From Agelaius tricolor (lineage: Eukaryota > Chordata > Aves > Passeriformes > Icteridae), in NCBI GenBank assembly GCA_023055355.1, contig JALJCS010000004.1, positions 28,920,744-28,984,743 on the forward strand: a DNA stretch of 64,000 bases, read 5' to 3'. Under the pieces are notes generated by a model. It made no database searches. It worked only from the letters and a program-made list of their open reading frames with translations, and was not told the DNA's origin. This document shows, piece by piece, positions 24,305-33,179 of the stretch. Numbering within the stretch: position 1 is the first letter of the stretch; each line of letters starts with the position of its first letter. The position numbers were made by a program, and so were the translations under genes.

Positions 24305-25100
24305 GCCAGAGTTAAATTAGCAGAAACCACCAAGGGCCTCAGAACATCCCCCTGTGAGGAAAGTTGCAGAGCTGGAAAGTGTTCTGCCGGGAGAAGAGAA
24401 GGTTTTAGGTACACCCAGCAGCATCCCCAGCACCAAAGGAGGAATGGAGGAAACATAGGTGGGCTCTTCATGGTACACAGTAGAAGGGCAAGAGGAAGTA
24501 GTACAAGCTGAAACATGAGACAATTATACTGGAAGGAGATAAGCAGAAGTCTTTTCTCCTATCTGGAGAGCCCATTCATGGTATCAAGGCCCAGGGAGTT
24601 TAGGCCATCTCTTGCCTGGGGGCATTTCCTGCCTTCACTGGGCAAAGCCTTGAAAAATCCATGCTGATCTCACATCTGAGCCTACTCTGTGCAGGGGCAT
24701 GGGCTGGGGCTGGAGATATCTCCAGGTGCCTATCAGCCTGAATTATCCTATGAGCATCTGAGAATGAGATTAATGGCAATATAGGACAACTGCAGTTCAT
24801 TTGAAGTATTGGAAGCATTTCACAAAATGAAAATTAATTTGCCTGGAAATTGTATAGAGCAGAAACTTTAGCAGAGCATTAGAAACATGCAAAAGTTTCC
24901 AAATGTGAAAGGGCAGGGACTGTGAGAAAAAATTTATGGTTCAGAATTTAAAAAGCCTATAAATCACATGAAACTTATTTTTTGGTCTAAATAAAAGAAA
25001 AATCAACCTGCCATATGTTTAAAAATCTCTAATTTCATAAAATGATACACAGAGCTTAAAAGTGAAAAAGCTTTGTTGATCATAGAACCGTCAAAAATTT
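24305..25100. other. Unassigned block, GC-rich first half
   Basis: 24300-24820 keeps the raised GC of the preceding repeat and may be its continuation. Short minus frames of 96, 68 and 72 codons have no recognisable domain. From 24820 the DNA returns to AT-rich background. Confidence 0.35.
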
Positions 25101-25111
25101 ATATTCTGCTG

Positions 25112-25640
25112 CAGATTAAGCACAGTTGGTAGCTAAGCTCCACACAGCTACTTGCTCACTCACCCACAGTGAGATAGAGAAGGCAATTGAAAGGGTATAA
25201 GTGAGAAAGCATGTGGATTGAGGTAAAGACAGTTTATTAGACAAAGCAAAAAACTCCATGTACAAGCAAAGCAATCCAATCAGTCCCAACCAACAGGGAG
25301 GTATTCTCCTTTCCTGGGGCCTGGGCTAAGAACACCACCAGGAAATTTAATAGCCTGGTGTGGCCCCCAAAAGTCTTCCTATTCATGATTTTCCATATAG
25401 GGTGCAATGAAGTGGCCACTCTGAGGCCACTTCATAGTCTGAGGAAAGTCAAAGAGGACATTAGGGCCTTGGAATGGCTGTAAGGGAATTTGGGTCACGT
25501 TATATTCTCTTTTATACTTCCAATTGAAGGCAGTAACACTGGAAGAAACAGGCACTCTGAGTTCCAGTACAGGTCTTCATCCACCCCAGGGTCCAGAATT
25601 TTTGTTCAGTTTTGATAAGAGTCATGAAGCTACTCTCTCC
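25112..25640 (-). mobile_element. Endogenous retroviral LTR
   Basis: On the minus strand AATAAA (25233-25238) is followed by 'ctgtctttacctcaatccac' and a run ending near the TTAATCTGCAG region at 25110-25120. This is the R/U5 end of an LTR type widespread in birds, where 'aaactgtctttatctcaacc' follows the signal. Upstream in minus sense (25240-25640) lies what should be U3; its limit is not resolved. A 60-codon minus frame within it is not a gene. It is probably solo, as no internal retroviral text adjoins at lower coordinates. Confidence 0.65.
25233..25238 (-). promoter_or_regulatory. LTR polyadenylation signal AATAAA
   Basis: Canonical hexamer on the minus strand in the R region of the LTR. 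Confidence 0.6.
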
Positions 25641-25649
25641 TTACTTCTT

Positions 25650-28305
25650 TAGCCTTTCCTCTGCTTCTGATTAGCATGAATATGTCCACATATTGAATAC
25701 TCACTGCACTCTTGTCACCTTGAAATTGCAGAAAGTGCACTAGGATTCATGTAACTGATGAAGGCATTAAGCAGTATTTACTTTTAGAATAAAAACCTCT
25801 GATAAAACATTACTAATTGGTCTGCAGTTGGGTTCATCACAATGGTTTTGGCCTGTTAATTTTCCAACCACCCTTATTTTCCCCTCTAATCCATATTTCA
25901 CCAATGCAAGCTGTAAGGATATTATGGGACATCATGACAAACATCTTGAAAACTAAAAGCATAAAATGTTCAATAATCTCCCCTTATCCACAGAATAACA
26001 GGCAGACTGGCATGCTGTTCTTTAACTTAAACTTAATGAAACATGAAGGTAGATATATGTAATTTATATCTCTGTCTTAACTTATCAGTGAAATTAAATG
26101 AAGAAAATCCTTCATTTTTAATAATTATGCCAGTGAAGCTTATTTATCATATTTCTAAATTGTTTCATGTTACTCCTACTAGGAGGATCCCTTTAACTTG
26201 ATTTGGTGAGAAAAGTTAGAAAGCCATGGCAATGGCAGAAATATTAGAAAAAGCTCTAAGCAAGAAGTCACATTTCCAGGACAGCTGATAGTACTTCCTA
26301 GGAAAAGGAAAAAGTCTTGTGTTGCCATTGGCTGATTTTGTATTACTGGTGCTAATACTTATTATTCTTTAGTCTTTTTTGTCTTGACAGTGGTCAAAAT
26401 GAAATAATCTCAAATATCAATATCATAAGTAATTTCCTTTCCCATTATCAGATATCAAATTCACTTCCAAGGATATGGCCTGTGTCCTTTATTTATTCCC
26501 CTTCAGCTTCTTTGTGTAATTCAAAGATGTTATTTTAATCTCCAAAGGCATCCATGAGTTTACAGCAATATTTACAAAGATAATTTCACTATTTTCAACC
26601 TCATACAAAAGCCATCCTTCAGGGATATGGAAATTATCAGTATCTGGGATGATATAAGCAAGAATGAAGAGCAAAATTTGTGGTTTTGTTCTTCCTGAGT
26701 TTTGTGAAATCCACAAGAAAAAGGAAACACAATAGTCTAACTGTCTGCATTGTGTTTCTTGAGTAAAAATAGGATTTGAATAAGAAGTGCAACTAGAGAT
26801 GAAAAAAAGTTGCATCTCTAAACATAAAAAATCATACAATATTAAAAAAATTCCCTTTAGCTTTTTAGCTGAAAATGTTATTTCTTCATATCAAATCAGC
26901 ACCTTTTGGTTTTGAGATAGAAACTGAGATGTGTGTACAACAAACCATCAGCATATCTGTGATTTAACAGTTGACAGTGAACTAGATGAATTACGAGGTG
27001 AAAGTGCTTGTGCACCACAAAAAAAATATCTTGAATTAAACTGTGAAACATAAAGACAAGGAGAAAATCTTCCCCCTTGCTAAGGGAATTTCAACCTTAT
27101 GGACCAATTGGCCAGCAGTATAAATATTGCCATCTTTTTAACTTTCTGATTTGTAGGCTGTGAACAGCTGCTGACAGACCTCCAGGCCAAGGACATGGGG
27201 AAGCTGCTTCTCACAGTAGAAAAGGCTCAAAAATAATTATGGGGACATTTGAGTTGTACAATTTTGCTGTTTTGTAGCATGAGGAAGGTTATTATACCAG
27301 AGATTACTTTTGCATTTTCAATGTGCTGCGAAGAAATGAATGTGATTAAAATGTATGCCACCATCTTATAATTTTGTTTTCTTTAAAAAATAATTTCCAA
27401 CTTTCCTCCAGTTGCCTTGCCAACAGATTTAAGTTCAAATAGAAAGGCTGGTAGCTCAAATCCCAAAATACTTACTTATTTCCCCTATTGACAGTCATTT
27501 TGGAACAGCATAATCAGCATATAGAACTCAGAGGAAGAGCTGTGAAATGATAGAGTAGTTATCAGACTACTGAGAAGTGAAGTATTTCTTATTTTTAATG
27601 AGATGTCATTTTCTCAAAGCACAGTGTGCCTCCTCAAATCAAAACAAGAATACAAGTGCACTCCAACACGTGTATGAAGAAAAATGAGGGAGACCTGGTG
27701 ACCCAAAAAAGCCCTAAAGCTGATGTTCTTGGGGATTACTAATTCCCATTGAAATTATTGAGAGGGGAATTTCCGGTAGAAGGTACACTTTAAAGATTAA
27801 TATTGGGCTAGATTTGTTTCAGCATCACTGCCAAGCTGATGGTGGGAGAGAATTTTTTCTCCTAAAAGTATCGTGATCCATCATTCAGGATGACAGCTTC
27901 CAAATCTTTTTCTAAGAGATGCTCTCTTCCTTCCCCTTTTTTTCAGATCATGTGTATAAAATATAGTGGGCATATGCTCTGCCACATTCCCAGAAGCCTG
28001 GGTTCAGGTTCTGACTGTGCCATTGAGGAGAAAATAGTTTTAATTCTCTATATTTAGAGAGACTGCCTTTGCATGTTAAGGATACATGTACTTCATATGG
28101 TGGTGTTACAATGATAAATTAAAGATAGAGGGTGTGATTATATTGCTTCCCTATTACAATAATAGAGCAGAAACAAGTTTTGTTTTATTTTCAGTAGGAT
28201 AAAAAGCCTGCCATAGTTAATCATATTTACTATTAATATAGTAATATAAATAAATTGAGTAAATAATACTCAGAGGAAACTCAGCCTGTGACCAAAAATG
28301 TTGCA
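25650..28305. other. AT-rich non-coding DNA, nothing recognised
   Basis: No repeat family recognised. The longest frame (116 codons, minus, 26489-26839) has no domain and no neighbouring exon-like sequence. I treat it as chance. Confidence 0.5.
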
Positions 28306-28312
28306 TGGTGTT

Positions 28313-28342
28313 GGGGGGGGGGGGGGGGGGGGGGAGGGGCGG
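28313..28342. repeat. Poly-G run, 22 consecutive G
   Basis: Twenty-two G in a row at 28313-28334, then A, GGGG, C and GG. On the minus strand a frame reads through it as poly-Pro. Confidence 0.95.
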
Positions 28343-28344
28343 TA

Positions 28345-29110
28345 AAACTTTGGTAATTTTCTTTGTCTAATGAGAAAACTTTTAGCTAGCAAAACAGGAA
28401 AGGCAAGTACAAATGAAAAAAAAAAAAATCCACTTGTAAGGTTCACAGGACTTTTGCTGTCATCTTGCTTGGAAATACTCCCAGAACAAGCATTTGTGCT
28501 TTTGGACAATTCCGATCTCTTTTCACCCCAGAAATATGAAGAGAGGGGAAAAAATATTTGCGCACTTATACCTAAAAGGACAAATTAGCATAAATTTAAT
28601 GGTTTTAAACTTAGTGAGCAGAGCAAAGTTAACTTACAAGTTTTCACATTTGTATTTCTTGGTTTATTCTATGTTTAGCTTTACCAAATATTCTTGCTTC
28701 TGCTATATGATAAGAATTTCTACGACCATAAAAGATTATATTACTGGGATATAATTACTTAGTCTATTGGTATTCTTTGTGAGTCATAAAACACTGTATT
28801 TATCATCTTAACTCTAGTTTTTCATATTTTCATATTTTTACAGACTATATGTTTTGGTAAAAAAACTATCTCTTTTTGAGTGTCTCTTTCAGGAGTATAT
28901 TTATTCATACTAGATAACAATGATAAGAATTAATATTTTAATCAACAGAACAGAATATTACTGCTTGACGTATGACAGAATTTTTGCATGCACAACATCA
29001 GATGGTAAACTATCCTGAATTTAGAGTAAAGTTATTATTCTAGATGTGCACTCTAACATCTAAATCAAGTAAAATACAAAGTAAACACATTAATCTTAAA
29101 GTGCTCTACT
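28345..29110. other. AT-rich non-coding DNA, nothing recognised
   Basis: Short frames only, with no repeat family recognised. Confidence 0.5.
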
Positions 29111-29129
29111 CAAACAGACTACCCACCCC

Positions 29130-29480
29130 TTTTGTTTTGTTTTACCAAGTAGATGGATGTTTAATATCTTCATTATTGACCTGTCCTATGGGATAGAATG
29201 CACTTTCATTAAGTTTGCAGAAGATACTGAAATGGGAGGAATGGCTGATAAGCCAGGTGGGTGTGTCATTCATAGGCAGCTGGACAGACTGGAGAAATAG
29301 TGCCTGAGTAACCTTTAAAGTTCAACTAAAGAGTAAACGCCAAAGCCAGGCCTTGGGGAGCAATAACTGCAGGCAGCAGTTCATTCAGGTCAGGAGCTGA
29401 GGGGCTGTAAGCAGCTCTGTGCAGAAGGACAGGAGGGCTCAAGTGAATACTAAATTGAACACAAGCCAGAAACATGCTTC
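29130..29480 (+). mobile_element. CR1 LINE fragment, RT and post-RT part (first half)
   Basis: Plus frames read FNIFII-DL, GIECTF-KFAEDTE and LDRLEK in the order of the CR1 RT palm and thumb text 'FNIFIDDLDEGIECTL-KFADDTKL ... LDRLE'. Near 29410-29470 text like 'agcagctctgtgcagaagga' and 'aacacaagccagaaacatg' matches the next CR1 landmarks. The GC-rich connection is shifted and interrupted by stops. The copy stops abruptly at the purine tract, and sequence of the same strand and family resumes at 30585. Confidence 0.8.
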
Positions 29481-29481
29481 T

Positions 29482-29810
29482 GGGGAAAGGGGAAAGGGAA
29501 AGGGAAAGGGAAGGGGAAAGGGAAGGGGAAAGAGAAGAAAAGAGAAGAAAAGAGAAGAAAAAGGAAAGGAAAGGAAAGGGAAGGGAAGGGAAGGGAAAGG
29601 AAAGGAAAGGAAAGGAAAGGAAAGGAAAGGAAAGGAAAGGAAAGGAAAGGAAAGGAAAGGAAAGGAAAGGAAAGGAAAGGAAAGGAAAGGAAAGGAAAGG
29701 AAAGGAAAGGAAAGGAAAGGAAAGGAAAGGAAAGGAAAGGAAAGGAAAGGAAAGGAAAGGAAAGGAAAGGGGAAAAGGAAAGGAAAAGGAAAGGAAAAGA
29801 AAAGGAAAAG

Positions 29811-29842
<32 letters not shown>

Positions 29843-29883
29843 GAAAAGAAAAGAAAAGAAAAGAAAAGAAAAGAAAAGAAAAG

Positions 29884-29914
<31 letters not shown>

Positions 29915-29988
29915 GAGAAAAGAAAAGAAAAGAAAAGAAAAGAAAAGAAAAGAAAAGAAAAGAAAAGAAAAGGAAAAGAGGAAAAAAA
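29482..29988 (+). repeat. 507-bp uninterrupted purine tract, (GGAAA)n and (GAAAA)n
   Basis: Every base from 29482 to 29988 on the plus strand is A or G. There are blocks: GGGAAA-type units at 29482-29531, AAAAGAGAAG units at 29532-29561, 35 perfect AAAGG units at 29596-29770, mixed AAAAGGAAAGG units to about 29810, then GAAAA units to about 29970. Frames of up to 214 codons pass through it as Lys/Arg/Glu-rich or Phe/Ser/Leu-rich text and are artefacts. Tracts of this kind have mirror symmetry and can form triplex DNA; that is a family property, not something shown here. Confidence 0.98.
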
Positions 29989-30029
29989 TCTCAGTTCTCA
30001 AAGGGATCTATGATTATAATCTCATCCAA

Positions 30030-30562
30030 ATACTTGACCAGTTCAGGGCTACCTAGAAGTTAAAGCACATTATTGAGTACATTGTCCAAAAGCCTCTTAA
30101 ATATTGACAGGTTTGGGGCCTTGACTACAATTCTTAGGAGCCTGTTTCAGTGTTTGATTGCCCTCTTGGAAAGAAGTGCTTCATATTGCTCAGTTGTGCT
30201 GGCACAACTAGTGGCCTTGGCCCATTGATCCAGCCTGTCCAGTTCCCTCTGCAGAGCCTTTTCACCCTCTAGCAGATCATCATTTCCACTCAGTTTGGTG
30301 TCCTCTGCAAATTGACAGAGGTGAAACTTGATTAACTCATCCAGGTCATTGGCAAAGTTATAAAACATGGCTGACCCCAATAAAGAGCCCCACTGAGGGG
30401 AACATCAGTTATGACTGACCACTGAATGGATGCAATTCCATTAACCACCACTCTCCAGGCTTCCCCACAAATCAGTCTTTTACTCAGCAAAACACTGTGC
30501 CCATGCAAACCATTCCATTGTCTCCAGAAGAATACTGTGGGAAATGGTGTGAAAAGCTTCAC
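30030..30562 (-). mobile_element. CR1 LINE fragment, rearranged
   Basis: Minus frames read GEAWRVVVNGI, FYNFANDLDE, FAEDTKL and EGEKALQRELDRLDQWA, matching CR1 RT ('RAQRVVVNGV', 'FNIFINDLDE', 'FADDTKL', 'ALQRDLDRLDRWA') in order. At its low-coordinate end, 30030-30180, the text instead resembles a CR1 3' end ('aggagcctgtttcagtgttt', 'ttggaaagaagtgcttc'). The two parts join at about 30180-30200 with the intervening ORF2 missing. There are frameshifts between the two longest frames. Confidence 0.8.
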
Positions 30563-30582
30563 TTAGGACTAGGTAAAAGACT

Positions 30583-30778
30583 GCTCTGCACTAGGGAGGC
30601 CTCACCTTGAGTATTGTGTCCAGTTTTTGTCACTACAATATAAGAAAGATATTAAGATATTAGGGAACATCCAAAGGAGAGCAACAAACATGGAGAAAAG
30701 CCTTGAGAAGCCCTGTGAGGAGTGGCTCAGGTCACTTGGTCCATTCAGCCTGGAGAAGAGAACTTACATACCTTTAAT
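30583..30778 (+). mobile_element. CR1 LINE fragment (second half of the interrupted copy)
   Basis: The plus strand reads [12 protein letters not shown] text then [23 protein letters not shown] and LGPFSLEKR. This corresponds to CR1 '[26 protein letters not shown] ... [11 protein letters not shown]'. It lies a short way downstream, in CR1 order, of the copy that stops at 29480, so both probably come from one insertion. It ends without a CR1 3' terminus. Confidence 0.8.
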
Positions 30779-30781
30779 TGA

Positions 30782-32120
30782 GAAAAAACCTGTTACTTAT
30801 AAACAGTTAAATACCTATTAATTAAAATGCTCTAATTCACTGTGTCTTAAGAAATAAGAAGCCATTAGAAAACATTGAAAACAATGAATAATTCTTTTAT
30901 TATACCATAATCTTCCCAGCAAGGTCTGCTTAGAAATTTCAACCAAGTTCTGCTTTCTCAAATGTAAATAATTTAGTGCATTAATAAAAATGAGAATTAC
31001 AGCACAATATTGCTTTTCTGTGATAATAAAAATGCAAAGAAATTTCAAAATATTTTTTTCATTTCAAATGAATTTTTGCAATCTTCAATAATGAAGATTG
31101 CAAAAATTCATTTATTGCTAATGCACATTTGTTTCATGTTTGCTATTCATGCAAAGACTGTGTGAAGATAAATTTAGGTATTAGATGAGTTGGAATGGCC
31201 TTATTCTCTAACAAGTTAGATCTTGTGATATTTAACAGACATCTCAGACTAAATTGCTCTAGCTTCTTATTTGTTGCTGTATAATCTGAAAGAACTGGAA
31301 ATCAATCATATACCATGCATTTTTCTGTTTCAAGAAAAAAGTACAAAAAGTCACTAGTGATATATGGAACGACTGTGATGGGGTGAGAAGAGCAACCATT
31401 CCTGTGTATTAACTATAACCTTTGACATCCTTCCAGAAAATAATACAAAAACACTTTTTTATTGTACTTCTTATATAAATGGAGTGCATAGAAAAAGCTT
31501 GAAGAAATAAGAGGAACTCCTAATATAATGCATCAAAATGAGTGGCATTTTTATAAAATACTAGATAGAAGAAAAAAGGAGGCAGAGTAATTATTTACTA
31601 TTATACAATTTCATAACAAAATAATATTCTAGTTAAAATATTTTTACTAATGAAAACACAGTCTACTGCCACACCCATGGCTTTCAGTTCCACTCCCTTT
31701 TCATTATTGTTCTTAGGTGTTTATCTTTTTCATGTGACATAAGCACTGAATCCCATGGAACAATGAGAGCAGGTGGTTGAACTCCAAGGAAAATTCTTTT
31801 ACATTGTGAAAGAGATCAAAGCAGACACGTACATGAGGAAAATGTGGAAATATCACGTCTCAGGCTCTCATTTCTAAACCAGACTAAGGAGGTAGAAGAG
31901 GGAGAGAATGTGGTAATTTTCAGGTGATCTCCTAACTACATGAAGTTTTCACTTGAAAAGCATAATCTAATTCCTAGTCATAGATTTGTATTCATAAAGT
32001 ACCTACCAGTTTGTACTTGACATCCTTTTCAGGAGTCATGCTACCTCTCTAGGCCTGAGTAAGGAGTTGTGAAACTGGAGTATCATTAGGAACAATAGTG
32101 TGAGACATCAGGAAGCAAAA
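30782..32120. other. AT-rich non-coding DNA with one perfect hairpin
   Basis: No repeat family or exon recognised. The only notable structure is the inverted repeat at 31066-31113. Confidence 0.5.
31066..31113. repeat. Perfect 22-bp inverted repeat, 4-nt loop
   Basis: The arm at 31066-31087 ('aaatgaatttttgcaatctt' plus 'ca') is the exact reverse complement of 31092-31113. The loop is ATAA at 31088-31091. The next outward pair does not match. Confidence 0.95.
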
Positions 32121-32124
32121 TGAG

Positions 32125-32985
32125 TGGAGTGGGTTGACCATGGTTGGATGCAGGCACCCACCAAATCCGCTGTATCATTTTCCTTTGCCACTGGACAGGG
32201 AGAAAAAAAATGTTCATGCATTGAGATAAGGATACAGAGAGGTCACTGACCAATTACTGTCACAGACAAACACTCAAGTTGAGATATTGATTAAATTTAA
32301 TAAATTAAATTTAACAAAATCAGAACAGGAGAGTGAGAAGTAAAATAGATCTTAAGAACATCTTCCCCCCACTGCTTAGTCTTTCCCAGGCCCTTCCTCC
32401 CCCTCCTTCATCTCAGGAAGACAGGGAATGGGGGTTGTGATCACTTCATCACATTGTTTCTGCTGCTGCTCAGGAAAAAGAGTTCTTCCCCTGCTCCAGT
32501 GTGGTGTCCTTCCAATAGGAGACAGTTCTACACAAACTTCTTCCATGTGAGTCCATTCCCACAGGGAACAGTTCTTCACAAACTTGTCCAATCTGTGTCA
32601 GTTTTCTTCACACTGCACTGCTCCAGTGCTGGTCCCCCAGAGGATCACAAATCCTACCAGAAAACCTGCTCCAGCGTGGGCTCATCTCTCCGTAGGTCTG
32701 CAGGTCCCTGCCAGGAGCCTGCTGCAGTGTGGGCTTCCCACGGGCTCACAGGTCTCCTTCAGACCTGCTCCAGCACTTGTCTCCTCCACAGGCTGCAGGT
32801 GGATCTCTGCATCCCTGTGGTCCTCCATGGGCTGCAGGGGCACAGCAAACTGAGCTGCCCCATGGGCTGCAGGGGAATGTGGGCTCCAGCACCTGGAGCA
32901 CCTCCTCCCCCTCCTTTTCCACTGACCTTGCTGTTTGTAGAGTTGTTCCTCTCATTGTTCTCACACCACTGTTCCCTACTTTTGA
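32125..32985 (-). mobile_element. Endogenous retroviral LTR with GC-rich repeats, truncated
   Basis: On the plus strand the block starts 'tggagtgggttgacc' (LTR end on the minus strand) and 'ggatgcaggcacccaccaaa'. An ATTAAA-containing AT-rich piece follows at 32285-32330. Then comes a long GC-rich part with repeated 'cctgctccag' and 'gggctgcagg' units (32640-32900), ending 'cacctcctccccctcc', 'actgacctt' and 'agagttgttcctctc'. I recognise this as a GC-rich LTR type abundant in birds, lying here in minus sense. Frames up to 186 codons on both strands are by-products. It stops about 32985 without an LTR start and abuts CR1 sequence. Confidence 0.7.
32640..32900. repeat. Degenerate internal repeats of the LTR
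   Basis: Repeated 'tgctccag', 'gggctgcagg' and 'aggagcctgctgcag'-like units at roughly 40-70 bp spacing. They belong to the LTR and account for several overlapping open frames. Confidence 0.7.
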
Positions 32986-32987
32986 AG

Positions 32988-33175
32988 CTGCTCAATATAT
33001 TATGGGCTTTCTAGGCTGCAAGTGTGCATTTCTGGGTTATGTTTAGCTTCTCATAAACCATTACTCCTAAGTCCTAAGTGAATTGATTTATTCATGCCCT
33101 AGCCTGTACTGATACCAGGGATTGATGTTACCCAGGTGCAGCGCCTTGGTCTTGGTGTTCTTAAACCTCATGTCC
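32988..33175 (-). mobile_element. CR1 LINE ORF2 fragment
   Basis: The plus strand reads 'ggctttctaggctgcaagtg', 'gtttagcttctcataaacca', 'cctaagtcctaagtgaattg' and 'acccaggtgcagcgccttgg'. This is the reverse complement of the CR1 ORF2 segment following the RT. It is truncated at both ends; its low-coordinate end abuts the LTR. Confidence 0.8.
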
Positions 33176-33179
33176 AAAA

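Noticed and set aside
26489..26839. 116-codon minus frame as a possible host exon
   Set aside because: There is no domain, no convincing splice sites around it and no second exon nearby. The length is within chance for 64 kb in six frames.
29419..30063. 214-codon plus frame and 183-codon minus frame
   Set aside because: They are Lys/Arg/Glu-rich or Phe/Ser/Leu-rich reads of the simple purine repeat. There is no codon bias and no domain.
32454..33014. 186-codon plus frame
   Set aside because: It reads the GC-rich internal repeats of an LTR and runs into CR1. The Ser/Pro/Cys-rich composition follows from the repeated DNA unit.
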